Origin: Sialis fuliginosa
Taxonomy: Eukaryota; Arthropoda; Insecta; Megaloptera; Sialidae
DNA: 64,000 bases
Direction of reading: 5' to 3'
Assembly (NCBI GenBank): GCA_961205875.1
Contig: OY540813.1
Span: 33,017,001 to 33,081,000 of the forward strand
This document shows positions 12,599 through 24,321 of the stretch, one piece after another. Position 1 is the first letter of the stretch. Each line of letters begins with the position of its first letter. A model generated the notes under the pieces. That model did not search any database. It was not told the origin of the DNA and was given only the letters and a program-made list of their open reading frames with translations. The position numbers and the translations under genes were made by a program.

Positions 12599-14428
12599 AG
12601 CATTTAATTAGCATTTAATTTTTTGAAGAATTTCGTGTAGTTACATACGATTTTAACTGTTATTCGACACTTTGTTCTGCTGAGTTCATCTGAATTTAGC
12701 AAAACATGCAATATTTTTTTTCTAAAAGAGCATTAAATTTTATTTTTGCGCATTTAATTAGCATTTAATTTTCTGAAGCGTCTCGTGTAGTTACATACGA
12801 TTTTAACTGTTATTCGACACTTTGTTCTGCTGAGTTCATCTGAAGCTAGCAAAACATGCAATATTTTTTTTCTAAAAGAGCATTAAATTTTCTTTTTGCG
12901 CATTTAATTAGCATTTAATTTTCTGAAGCATCTCGTGTAGTTACATACGATTTTAACTGTTTTTCGATTCTTTGTTCTGCTGAGTTCATCTGAAACCAGC
13001 AAAACATGCAATATTTTTTTTTCTAAAAGAGCATTAAATTTTCTTTTTGCGCATTTAATTAGCATTTAATTTTCTGAAGCGTCTCGTGTAGTTACATACG
13101 ATTTTAACTGTTTTTCGATACTTTGTTGTGCTGAGTTCATCTGAAACCAGCAAAACATGCAAAATTTTTTTTTTTAAAAGAGCATTAAATTTTATTTTTG
13201 CGAATTTAATTAGCATTTAATTTTCTGAAGCATTTCGTGTAGTTACATACGATTTTAACTGTTTTTCGATTCTTTGTTCTGCTGAGTTCATCTGAAACCA
13301 GCAAAACATGCAATATTTTTTTTTCTAAAATAGCATTAAATTTTCTTTTTGCGCATTTAATTAGCATTTATTTTCTGAAGCATTTCGTGTAGTTACATAC
13401 GATTTTAACTGTTATTCGACACTTTGTTCTGCTGAGTTCATCTGAAGCTAGCAAAACATGCAATATTTTTTTTTCTAAAAGAGCATTAAATTTTCTTTTT
13501 GCGCATTTAATTAGCATTTAATTTTCTGAAGCATTTCGTGTAGTTACATACGATTTTAACTGTTATTCGACACTTTGTTCTGCTGAGTTCATCTGAATTT
13601 AGCAAAACATGCAATATTTTTTTTCTAAAAGAGCATTAAATTTTATTTTTGCGCATTTAATTAGCATTTAATTTTCTGAAGCGTCTCGTGTAGTTACATA
13701 CGATTTTAACTGTTATTCGACACTTTGTTCTGCTGAGTTCATCTGAAGCTAGCAAAACATGCAATATTTTTTTTTCTAAAAGAGCATTAAATTTTCTTTT
13801 TGCGCATTTAATTAGCATTTAATTTTCTGAAGCATCTCGTGTAGTTACATACGATTTTAACTGTTTTTCGATTCTTTGTTCTGCTGAGTTCATCTGAAAC
13901 CAGCAAAACATGCAATATTTTTTTTTCTAAAAGAGCATTAAATTTTCTTTTTGCGCATTTAATTAGCATTTAATTTTCTGAAGCGTCTCGTGTAGTTACA
14001 TACGATTTTAACTGTTTTTCGATACTTTGTTGTGCTGAGTTCATCTGAAACCAGCAAAACATGCAATATTTTTTTTTTTAAAAGAGCATTAAATTTTATT
14101 TTTGCGCATTTAATTAGCATTTAATTTTCTGAAGCATCTCGTGTAGTTACATACGATTTTAACTGTTTTTCGATTCTTTGTTCTGCTGAATTCATCTGAA
14201 ACCAGCAAAACATGCAATATTTTTTTTTCTAAAAGAGCATTAAATTTTCTTTTTGCGCATTTAATTATCATTTAATTTTCTGAAACGTCTCGTGTAGTTA
14301 CATACGATTTTAACTGTTTTTCGATTCTTTGTTCTGCTGAGTTCATCTGAAGCTAGCAAAACATGCAATATTTTTTTTTCTAAAAGAGCATTAAATTTTC
14401 TTTTTGCGCATTTAATTAGCATTTAATT
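12599..14428 (-). repeat. Right tandem array, twelve 151-bp monomers as two six-monomer units
   Basis: Period marks (TTTTTGCGCATTTAATTAGC) fall at about 12749, 12900, 13051, 13202, 13352, 13501, 13651, 13802, 13953, 14104, 14255 and 14406. Monomer types by the bases before AAAACATGC run TTTAGC, GCTAGC, ACCAGC, ACCAGC, ACCAGC, GCTAGC, and then the same order repeats. The fourth member of each set shares the variant CTTTGTTGTGCTGAG (13128 and 14028). The array is therefore a duplicated six-monomer block of about 900 bp. Confidence 0.92.
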
Positions 14429-15019
14429 ATTAGTCAAGTGAAATTTTGTTTTGCTGACTTTGCTCTGCTAACTTCATGGACATGATTTCAATTAGTACAC
14501 GGAGAAAAATGAAGGTAGAAATTACATGAAATTTTACTGAAAAATCAATGAATTTTTATTATGCCAGCTAACGAAAAATGAAACCGTATGAGATTCTCAT
14601 ATTTTTTATTAAAATTGTAGTAATTTTTTGTATTACAGCATAATAAAATTTAAACTTTTCTTGTAAAACTTTTTATTCAAAGAATAGAAAATTTCGTGGA
14701 CAGCATAATAAAAATTAAATAACCTTGTTTAATTAGAATAACTGACACCACAAAAATTGTGTCGCTGTTGTACAATATCTATCAACTCACGATAATAAAA
14801 AATGCTACTTACGCAACGATTTTTGTAATTTTTTTTTTTTTTTTTAATATGAAGCATTGAAAAAAATATTAAAAGTATTTAAAATATATGGTTTAAGTAT
14901 GCTTAAAATTTAACATTACGAGATAATAATTTTTGTTTCTTTCTTTTAGTTTGTATACTAAGCTTCATAAAAATTATAGTACTGATATACAATAAATATT
15001 GAGGCTCTTTTAAAAATTT

Positions 15020-15740
15020 ATAGTAATAGCAAATTAATTTTGATGGGACTTTTCTTTACTTTATAAGTTAAGCGTAATACGAATTGTAATTTTATTTCAA
15101 ATATATTGTAGACTATTTAAAAATACCAATACTGTTGTAGTATATGACACCAATATACAAGATTACAAACACATACAGTGTACATTTTCCTATTGGTATC
15201 TTTCAAATACACCCAATTCTGTTTTTACACGGTCTTTTTTTACACGGTTTTGATTTAACACGGTCTAGAAAAAAAAAAAAAATTCCGTTTTTACACGATT
15301 TGATTCGATTTAGCACGATTATAAAAAGCCATTTGATTTAAATTTTAAAGAACAAGTATAAAAACAAATCGTAGCTTAAATAAACGCCATCTGGCGACCA
15401 AACAAAATTTATGTACTTCATGTCTTTTTTTACACGGTTTTTTTTTACACGGTTTTTTCTGGAACGTATCTACCGTGTAAAAACAGAATTAGGTGTAATA
15501 TATATTTAAATATATATGTTGTTATATGTTTAAATATTAATTATTTGAAAGATACCAATAGAAAAATGCACACTGTATGTGTTTGTAATCTTGTATATTG
15601 GTGTCATATACTACAACAGTATTGGTATTTTTAAATAGTCTACAATATATTTGAAATAAAATTACAATTTGTATTACGCTTAACTTATAAAGTAAAGAAA
15701 AGTCCCATCAACATTAATTTGCTATTATAAATTTTACAGA
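15020..15740. mobile_element. Nested palindrome containing a TTTTTACACGG element
   Basis: Arms 15020-15205 and 15550-15740 are inverted copies sharing GACACCAATATACAAGATTA and GTATTACGCTTAACTTATAA. Between them is a unit with ends ACCYAATTCTGTTTTTACAC and repeated TTTTTACACGGTTT motifs (15205-15500). This reads as one element inserted at or near the centre of another. No coding. Confidence 0.6.
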
Positions 15741-16202
15741 GTATCTTAATTACATTAATTTCGCATAGAAGGTATAAAATAAAAAATACATATATCTAAT
15801 TTTTTAATTACATATTATTTTATTTTAATTAAACATTCAAATATGAATACAATACATTTTTGTATATTATAAAAAAAGAGTAATGAAATCCATCTTTTTA
15901 AAATATAAAAATTAAAAAGTGAATAGTTATGTTATATTAATAATTATAATTAAAATTAGTATTAAAGCTATTGAATTAGCATTAGATTATTTCAAAAATA
16001 TCTTAAAATCTCGATAAGTAGTAATTTGTCCTTAGAAACTTATCAATATATTTATGCTAAGTAAGATATTAAGTAACATTCTTAAATGTTTTATTAATTA
16101 TATTAATATTATATATGATAATTAAAATTTAACGGATATATCTATAACAACATTAAATGTAAAAATAAATATAAAAAGTTCGCAGCGCCGTTCAAAAATA
16201 AA

Positions 16203-19200
16203 TTACTTTTGTGTTAAGTCACTGATCAAGTTACTTAAACTCGTAGACGTAAAATCATTTTTAGGTAGTTGAATATCGTATACAACCTGCTGAATAAAAG
16301 TTCATATGTGAACTCCTGCTTGTGGATATTCACAATCAAGCGCAAAGAAGCTTTTAAAAGTTAAATCGAGGGCTGCTAATGTGAACTTTGTTCTGTATCG
16401 TTTGTCTTCTACGTAAACTCAGATTATTAAGTGTAAGATAATCTTGTCTTTTTTTTACAGCTTCTTCAATTCCAGCAATATTCTGAAAAATAATGATGTA
16501 TTATGGTAAAAAATAAATTATTGTATTCTCTCAGGGAGTGTATATTATATCTAAGACAAATTCAATTACCGGCACAATCAAAAATGAAGAATAACGGGCT
16601 TCTGCAGGAGTTTTGTAAGTTTACGATTTTTGGTTGTTGATTGACTATTTTCTTTACCGCCTTCTTGGATTTCATCAGAAACTGGATTTGAGATGTAGGG
16701 TCCAGTTATTAAACTTGATAAAAGATAAATAATAATAATAAATAATCGCATCTTTACAAGCTAAAAGAGAAATGAAAAAACGTTCATAAAATATTATTAA
16801 AAACTAATTGAATGAAATTAATGACCAAAGGGATAAAACTCTTTTTTTACCTTCCTCTTTGATATGCCGCAAACTATTTGCCAGTGTTCTATCATCAATA
16901 TTTCTTAGCTGTGAATTTTTTTCCGACAGTAATGCCGTTAATTTCGTTTTTAAGTTATTCCAACTTTTCGATAATTGTTTTCTTGAATTTGGGAAAAGGC
17001 AATCAAAGTCGAAACTTATCTGTAAAAAATAAGAAATGAATAAAAAAAAACAAAGTAATGTTTATATGTATTTTATACAGGGTAGTTCAATAGTGCGTCC
17101 GGCTTTCCTAGCGCACTTCCCGTAGGAGATAGGAAAAAAAGTTTGGTACATAATATTACTGGTTTGAAAAGATCAACGTCGTAAAATTATTTTCAACAAT
17201 ACAGGGTGTCCCATTTTTGCGCTATAACAAAAACAAAGATTTTTTTAAATGGAATACCCTGTAACGTTTTATGTCTTCCGATGTCGTTTCTTAACCTCTA
17301 CATTAACGTCCGTTTATTTTTTTATTTAGTGACAGTGTTGCCAAATTAGAATTTTTTTTCCGAAAAATAATCCATATTCAGGTTCAACTATAAAAAATCG
17401 TAGCGACCTAATTTTTTTTGAAGTGATGAATTTTTTTAGCAACAATGTTAGCCCAGATAAAGAGTAACATTTTGATAATAAACAATTTTAATTTAGTTCT
17501 ATAGGGTGTTAATAAAAAAATGTCAAAGTTTGCAATCTTCAAAATGATAAAACTCATTTTTTTCAAATGTGACTACCCTTTTTTTATTTCACTATTCGAT
17601 GGGTTTTTTTCTGCTTTTCAATTTGTATAGGGGATATCTTATGTCTAAACCCCATACTTTCTGAGATATTCAATAATTTTCACAAAAGTAACCATTTCAC
17701 CACGTTTTTATGCACCGAAGTAGGCCAAACAAATGCAAAATAAATGCAAAAAAATTACAAAACAAATGCCGGTGAATTGATTTGTGCCTGGATGAAAATG
17801 GAAGATATGTCGAACATTTATTGTAGACTGTTATCTTTTATATCTATTTTCAATTTTTTTAATAATCATAGTTTTTTGAATAAAATAAATAATTTTATTA
17901 CATAAGTATTATCCGTTTTAATTATAAATTTTAATTAAATGTTACATTGATACTTAAGTACTTACATTTTGGCAATTCTTTTGCATTAGCACAGCCTACT
18001 TCGGTGCATAAAAACGTGGTGAAATGGTTACTTTTGTGAAAATTATTGAATATCTCAGAAAGTATGGGGTTTAGACATAGGATATTCTCTATACAAATTG
18101 AAAAGCAGAAAAAAACCCATCGAATAGTGAAATAAAAAAAGGGTAGTCACATTTGAAAAAAATGAGTTTTATCATTTTGAAGATTGCAAACTTTGACATT
18201 TTTTTATTAACACCCTATAGAACTAAATTAAAATTGTTTATTATCAAAATGTTACTCTTTATCTGGGCTAACATTGTTGCTAAAAAAATTCATCACTTCA
18301 AAAAAAATTAGGTCGCTACGATTTTTTATAGTTGAGCCTGAATTATGGATTATTTTTTGGAAAAAAAATTCTAATTTGGCAACACTGTCACTAAATAAAA
18401 AAATAAACGGACGTTAATGTAGAGGTTAAGAAACGACATCGGAAGACATAAAACGTTACAGGGTATTCCATTTAAAAAAATCTTTGTTTTTGTTATAGCA
18501 CAAAAATGGGACACCCTGTATTGTTGAAAATAATTTTACGACGTTGATCTTTTCAAACCAGTAATATTATGTACCAAACTTTTTTTCCTATCTCCTACGG
18601 GAAGTGCGCTAGGAAAGCCGGACGCACTATTGAACTACCCTGTATATGTAACTTAAATGCTGATATTATTTTATTTAAGTAATAGCTAGTACGGTTTGCA
18701 ATTATTAAAACATTATTTACAAAAAATGAAGAAATAATAAATTCGAAATATTTTTTTTCGACTTTGTTAATCATTTCTCTTAGAACTAAAAAATCAATAA
18801 GGAAAATTTACAGTGAGTTAACTTACAAATTTAGTGCCGATTTCTGCTTGTAAGTAAGGAAATTGTGTATAATACTCTTTGACAGATATTTTGTTTTTTG
18901 TAAGAAGTTTCCTGCGATGGGGATATGTAATTTTCCAGCTCTTTAATAAAGTGGCTTCTGGTTGATTCTGTAGGCTTGCCAATATTTTTAGATTGGTATC
19001 AAGCCTCGACTATAACCACGTGGATTCTCTACCCATAACTCGATGCACCTCTGTGTTCCCTTGTAAGTATATAAAAAAAATAAAATGAATTTATATTCTT
19101 AATAGTCGTAGTAATTGTAGAAACAAAATATTCTACATTGTAATAATAACTGCGTTGCACTTATAACCGAGTTGAAACAATAAGCATAGCAATAACATTA

Positions 19201-19315
19201 TTTTAAATCACAAATATTCACCAAATCAACAATAAAAAGAAAAAAAAATATATAACTTACTTTCAAATGTAGATTTCAGATGGCCTAACCCCCATTCTGT
19301 TAGCATCTCCCACAT
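16203..19315 (-). pseudogene. Spliced SAM-domain family gene, broken, carried in a transposon
   Basis: Four exon regions read on the reverse strand. Exon A (19315-19261) starts ATG and encodes a SAM-like start, MLTEWGLGHLKSTFE, then donor GTAAGT. Exon B (about 19009-18827) gives 61 residues including LLKSWKITYPHRRKLL and EYYTQFPYLQ, donor GTAAGT. Exon C (17019-16851) follows acceptor TTTTTTACAG in matching phase 0 and gives ISFDFDCLFPNSRKQLSKSW. C-terminal pieces at 16480-16203 include KFTLAALDLTFKSFFALDCE. These blocks match, as I recall it, an expanded insect family of SAM-domain proteins of unknown function. The rest of the SAM domain between A and B is missing, exon D (from 16760) is out of frame, and an in-frame TGA lies at 16304-16302, so this copy is probably dead. 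Introns and exon phases argue that it was taken up as genomic DNA. Confidence 0.65.
17078..18642. mobile_element. Foldback element nested in an intron of the SAM-family gene
   Basis: Ends CAGGGTAGTTCAATAGTGCG and complement are flanked by TA (17076-17077, 18643-18644). Arms of about 650 bp are nearly perfect (17078-17730 and 17995-18642) around a 265-bp AT-rich loop. It lies between exons C and B. No coding. Arm identity suggests youth relative to the gene remnant around it. Confidence 0.9.
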
Positions 19316-20370
19316 GATAATGTTTGAAATTCAAATAAGTATCACTACACACTTGTCACAACATTTAAATGATTCGAAACAATAAACTTCTGATAATCGT
19401 TAAGTTAAAAACTCGATGGAACGATTAGATATGCGTCTCCGAACAATGTTGGCAAAGTACTGAACCCCCCTGTACACCGAGCTGGCCGAGCTCAGTCTAG
19501 CGCTGAGAACAAAAGAATACTATGTATGGTTAAAGTAGTAAATTTGACTTAAATGCAATAAAATGTTATAGTAAAAAAATAAATAATTGCTAAACTTGGA
19601 TTAAATTTTACCAAATAGATACAAAAATTGCTAGTAAGTTGTCACAATTTAATAGTGTTCTATGAAAATTTTATTTAAATTGATTAAATATCAGTTGAAG
19701 CCTGACAAATTTTATTATGCTGGCAGAATAATATTTGTTGTATATTGGTAATGTGAATTATACTCCAACCATGAAATAAAAATTACCAAAGAATACTTTT
19801 AAAAAATCTAAAAAGTGATGAATTTTTATTATGCTAGCTTTACGATTATTGTTTTGTGTCAGCATACGAAACTTTAGAATTTAGCGATAACAAAAAATCT
19901 AAAAAAATTATAAAATTTATATGAAGTAAAATAAAAATAAAATGCTTTTTGGGAAAAATTTCTCAAGTAAAAAGGAATTTTTCTATATTCATTGCCAATT
20001 TGTGATAAAAAGACTAGAAAAAATGTTTACATCAATTATTAAAAAACTATAGCCGAAAGGAAATAATTTTTTCTACTTATACTTTAATAAATGACCATCA
20101 TTTATTGAAACTTTACTTTCGATTCACAAAATTTCAGGACTTGTTTTTTACTTTTTTTTTTAAATAAAATAATTTTTTTTATTTCGGTTATTAAAAATTA
20201 AAGACTCAAAAAATTACTCAGCTGCTTTATAAATTTTTATATGTGTCTATTACATTTTCTTGATTTTATATAAAATTTACTTATTATGTCATTTATAAAA
20301 ATTTTTTTATAAATATTAATTTTATCAGAGTATTTTTTCGTATATTTCAACCTCCGTTTTTCTCCGTGTA

Positions 20371-20460
20371 GAATATGACCCTATTTTTATATTATTTTCT
20401 AACTAAAAAATCACCTGTGGCTCCAAACAGTCCACGTAGTATGTACTTTGGAACCCTCAT
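20371..20460 (-). repeat. Continuation of the GGCATGTGG-family repeat
   Basis: GAATATGACCCTATTTT followed by TTTTCTAACTAAAAAATC continues the module interrupted at 10818. This shows that everything between was inserted into one copy of that repeat. Confidence 0.65.
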
Positions 20461-21590
20461 GGCATACACCTGTGATGTCTTGCTTGAATTATTTAAACTG
20501 AATTAATATATATTGTTTTATAATTTTTTTTAGTGATCAATGATAAGTACATGATTTTGATTATAAGTCATTTGAGTGTAATTTTAGTTTACAATTCATC
20601 AAAATACCTAAATTGAGTGACTTACTGTATTTTATTTCTAGAGATTTAAAAGCAGTAAGATGTGGTTTACTGCCTTTGTACTCTGTAAAACATAACTACT
20701 GCTTTTTTCCACTGTTTTAATTATTTAAATAGTTTTTCTGTCAGAGGTAAAACGCAGTAATGCAGAATAAAAATTCAGTTTCATTTCATTGTTTTTTATT
20801 GAGATCAAAATAAAAGTTAGTAATACAATAACCTTTGTCTATATAAGTATCGAATTACAAAATCTTATAACTTGGAATGATTGAATACAGTACGTATATT
20901 TTTAAGTGCAGTATAGTTTAAAAGTTACTGCTTTTTTATGTTGAAAAATGATTTTACTGCTTTTATATTCATGAAAAGTAACTAATTTGATATAATCGAT
21001 AAACTTAAAAAATTAATATTTTATTGAAATAACATTCCTAATGATTAATTTTATGACATATGTAGAAAATCGTCTGAAAAACCTAATTGCATCAAAAATA
21101 CTAAAAGGTAGTACAATAAATTTACTTAAAACTTATTTTAAAAACAATATATTTATTTTCTACTTGAAATACAAAATTCAGATACGTTTTTAATCAACTG
21201 TTCATCAATTATAATTATATAACAGTGTTTACAAAATGATACTAAATATAAGTATCACTTACAATTAGCAAATATTGACATTTAAAATTAACTTATTGTA
21301 ATTATCTATATCCACTCTAATTATTAGATATATTTATTTGATAGAGTATATAATTTATTTATAATAGAGATAAACTTTATGTTAAAATTGTAAAAGATAA
21401 ATATCAAATTGACAAAGAACAAAAAAACATCTGTCAAGTAAATACACAGTGCTTCCTTGTCTAAATTCACCAAAGGTTAATTATTGAACAATTTAAATAA
21501 AAATCGATAAAGTGATCAGATAAATTGTCTGGCCATTTAATGTTTATACAAATGTTTATATAAATTAGTTCGAATTTTTTCTTAAGAAAA
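20461..21590. other. AT-rich stretch, nothing recognised
   Basis: No coding frame, inverted repeat or recognisable element end was seen. It could be old intergenic sequence or a decayed element. Confidence 0.4.
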
Positions 21591-21599
21591 AAAAACGAT

Positions 21600-22250
21600 A
21601 TTTTAAAGCAAATTGAGATAAATCTTTGTAAGGAAATTGAATGCTCTACAAAAAAATTTCACGTAACAAGTGCCATTCTTGAGATATCTCACCCCTCCCC
21701 CTTACAAACAATTTTGATGATTTTGAAATGGGACAGTCCTCAAGCCAGATCCAACCATCCAACTAAGTTTTATTAATATCGGTTCAGTGGTTCATGAGTT
21801 ATGCGCGTGACAAGGATTCAGGGGACACACACACACAGATAGACAGACGCAGAACGAAAAGTGTTTGTCTTAACCTACCTAACCTGAAACGGAAAGATCA
21901 ATTTAAAATTTTTAAATCGAATAACAATTTTTTTGTCTCATTCTAAAATGATTACAAAGCTTATCCTATCTTCGATATGGTGAGGATGCATATTATATTA
22001 ATATTTTTTAAACCGTGTACCCATGTATCTAATTATAGGATATATGAAGGAGTCTAATATGCATTCGATAATGATTTTGCTTCCTCGCCATATTGATACG
22101 AGAAGCTTTGTGATCGTTTTGAAATGTTCTCCGATTTCAAACTTTTAACTTGATCTTTCCAAGACACTTTTTGTTCCGTGTCTGTCTGCCTGTGTGTCCG
22201 TCTGTCCTCTGAATCATTGTCACACGCATAACTCATGAACCACTGATATA
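21600..22250. repeat. Inverted-repeat element with SINE-like tract
   Basis: The left arm (21600-21990) reads ATCCAACCATCCAACTAAG, TTTTATTAATATCGGTTCAG, a CACACACAGATAGACAGAC tract and GAAACGGAAAGATCA. The right arm (22070-22250) is its inverse, around a loop holding GGATATATGAAGGAGTC. Relatives occur at 55480-55940 (left arm) and 60905-61330 (loop plus right arm). Open frames here are repeat-derived. The class is uncertain. Confidence 0.6.
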
Positions 22251-22439
22251 TGATATATTGATATATTACATTTTAAAATTATGTAAATTTACATTAACAA
22301 TAAAATTATGTAATTATAAACAAACAAAAATTATGACTGTTGGGGATTATTTAGATAAATTGATAACTTTTTTTTTATTGGCTTTTTTGTCAATACAGCC
22401 AGTAAGTTCTATTTATTTATTAGTTTCTACCCACACCTG

Positions 22440-22560
22440 ACTAGGATTACTTGAAGGAAAGGGAGTTGCCTTGGGGCGATCAAGGCTGGAGACAATCACG
22501 AGGCCCGGGGATAACGAGGAATTCACTGTGATTTAATTTTAGGCTCTGAAATAAATAATG
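22440..22560. repeat. Short repeat shared with 61480-61540
   Basis: Both places carry a GGGAGT-like start followed by GATAA-CG and GAATTCA(C)TGTGATTT. It is a minor dispersed repeat fragment. Confidence 0.35.
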
Positions 22561-22925
22561 ATTAGTTATTAACTCATTATCAAAAGGTGACATCTTTCAG
22601 TTACCCTTTAATATTACAATTTTTGCTGTCTTATTCTTACTGACTGTTACAGGTTAATCTTACATGTTTTTATAAAATCATATAACAAAAAATTTATCTT
22701 TGAATTGTTTAGGCTTAGAAGAGACGTGATGTTGAACGGCGGGAGGATTTCTGGTTAATGAGTTGGTTAATTAGAGATTTTGTTTCTGTTGCGTAGCGGT
22801 GGCAAACGAAGACCATCATATGATTTATGTCAGCTGTTGAAAGGTTAAAATTGATAACTAGAAAATTGTAAGACCCAGGTCCAAACTTGGTGTAGTGAAT
22901 TTGTAGGTAACATTATGACACACTA
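22561..22925. other. Spacer
   Basis: Nothing recognised apart from a mildly GC-richer patch near 22720-22820. Confidence 0.35.
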
Positions 22926-22929
22926 AAAG

Positions 22930-23345
22930 AAAATACCACCTATTAAAGATAATTCTGGGGAAAATGTCATTTTCATAAAAATTAAAAAAAAAAGAAATAT
23001 ATTTTTTGACTTTGATGAGCAATAACTCCGAACTGGAAACATGGCTAGCAATAACTCTAATACTGAAAAATACGTTAGTTAATTACCTATGAAACTGACT
23101 CATTGTGGTTGCTCTAGTTATGTTACTTTGGAAGTTATGAGATAATCTTTGTTTGTAAGTACTACTTTGAAGGAAATTATTAAACACCTTGTAGCTCAGA
23201 GGGTGTGCAATTTTTTATTTACAATGAATCAGCTCTTTAAATATATGTATCCTAAACTGGACCACCTGTATATAATAAATTTTTTATCATAAAACTATCA
23301 TCAATAGTTTGGGCGTAAAACATAGTGGTCTGGAACACCCGGTAT
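22930..23345 (+). repeat. Dispersed repeat, inverted copy at 49790-50175
   Basis: Shared blocks, inverted between the two sites, include GACTTTGATGAGCAATAACT, ACGTTAGTTAATTACCTATG and ATAATCTTTGTTTGTAAGTA. The right end reads GGTCTGGAACACCCGGTATA, a CCGGGTGTTCCA-type MITE end. Confidence 0.65.
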
Positions 23346-23479
23346 AAGTATTAATTATCTACGCAGTAACGTTTTTAGTTTTTTGACTAGTTTTTTAAAT
23401 TGAACAAAAATAAAAATAAAAAAGTAAATTTCATAAATCTTCGATTTTGCTCAAAATTCAATTGAAACAAAAATAATAG

Positions 23480-24070
23480 AATATTATAATATACCATATA
23501 CTAAAATATAATATTCTCTTTCAGTAGCATTTTGATTTTTTTGATTTAAGTTTTTTAAATATAAATAAAAAAAAGTGTACAAATCATAAGAAATAACGAA
23601 AACAAAGAGCTAATTGCAAAAAGTAAATCTGTTATTCTCTAGATTAATAGTCAGGCTTTTAAATTTTAATGACATTAATGTATTTTAATTTATTAAATAG
23701 GAGATATTATGGACACAAAAATCTATTTGCGGTCCGATTTACCTATACTCGACCCAATCTTCAGTACCCCGACTCTTCGTCTCGACAAATCGGCCCTGCA
23801 GATTGGGTGGTGTATAGAGGTCTTTAAATGTGTTAAACTGTTGAAATATCAAATAAATAATAAGGCTTTGACAAAACAACATTTTTGTAAACAGAAAAAT
23901 TACTATACCGATTTATAATAAACATTTTTGAAATAAAATCACAAAATAGAATTAAAATATATCTCAAACATTAACGAAAACAATAATGTAATGTAAGAAA
24001 GTGTTAACTTATGTAATTTCTTCTATATAAAAAAGTCTTTATGCCGACCAGGGCAGATTTTTTATATAAC
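23480..24070 (-). repeat. Dispersed repeat, inverted copy at 61630-62200
   Basis: Blocks GAAATATCAAATAAATAATA, AAGAAAGTGTTAACTTATGT and GCCGACCAGGGCA match the 61.6-62.2 kb region in opposite orientation. The forward frame at 23709-23918 lies in this repeat and has no family resemblance. Confidence 0.6.
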
Positions 24071-24244
24071 TTGTTTATTCTCTTACACTTGAAAAAAGTT
24101 GATATATCAATACAAAAATTTTTATTTTTGTTATCATTTATTTCAACAACTTGTTTTTACACCGCGATAGATTTATTTATGTAATAAAAAAGATATACCT
24201 GAACTTCAATTTAAATATCAAAATGTTATCTTTTTTTATTCGGC

Positions 24245-24280
24245 TATATAAGCATATTACTCTTGAATTTTTGGTCATTC
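24245..24280 (+). promoter_or_regulatory. Core promoter: TATA box and initiator
   Basis: TATATAAG at 24245-24252 is followed by TCATTC at 24275-24280, matching the arthropod initiator TCAKTY. The TATA start is 32 bp upstream of the initiator A (24277), the normal spacing. The start codon of the secreted-protein gene lies 45 bp downstream. Confidence 0.75.
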
Positions 24281-24321
24281 ATACATACATATGTATGAAG
24301 TTACTCCAATAATTAATAATC

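Larger units (their letters stand above)
10819..14483. mobile_element. Foldback (FB)-type element, 3.67 kb, arms made of tandem repeats
   Basis: The outer ends are perfect inverted repeats starting ATGTCCATGAAGTTAGCAGA. They are flanked by a perfect 9-bp duplication, GATTTCAAT (10810-10818 and 14484-14492). Inside the ends lie inverted arrays of a 151-bp monomer: about six copies on the left and twelve on the right, around a loop of about 770 bp. Drosophila FB elements have the same design (long ends of tandem repeats, 9-bp duplication) and are mobilised by a Mutator-like transposase from NOF. No transposase is present here, so this copy is non-autonomous. Assignment to FB/MULE is inference from architecture. 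Confidence 0.85.
14498..20368 (-). mobile_element. TA-flanked 5.9 kb DNA element carrying a SAM-family gene
   Basis: Terminal repeats CACGGAGAAAAAYGRAGGT are flanked by TA at 14496-14497 and 20369-20370. Joining the flanks restores the surrounding repeat (CAATTAG-TA-GAATATGACC), confirming both boundaries. Near both ends a motif close to TTTTTATTATGCTGGC recurs (about 14555, 14636 and 14700 on the left; 19710 and 19826 on the right), as transposase-binding subterminal repeats do. The cargo is a spliced reverse-strand gene (16203-19315). Nested insertions lie at 15020-15740 and 17078-18642. No transposase was found and the superfamily is unresolved; ends starting CAC recall CMC-type elements, but weakly. 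Confidence 0.75.

Noticed and set aside
10901-14428. CRISPR-like array of evenly spaced repeats
   Set aside because: The 151-bp units are contiguous with no unique spacers, and lie inverted within a eukaryotic transposon.
14498-20368. Classing the element as CACTA from its CAC end
   Set aside because: The end is CACGG, the duplication is 2 bp and no transposase is visible, so only a weak hint remains.
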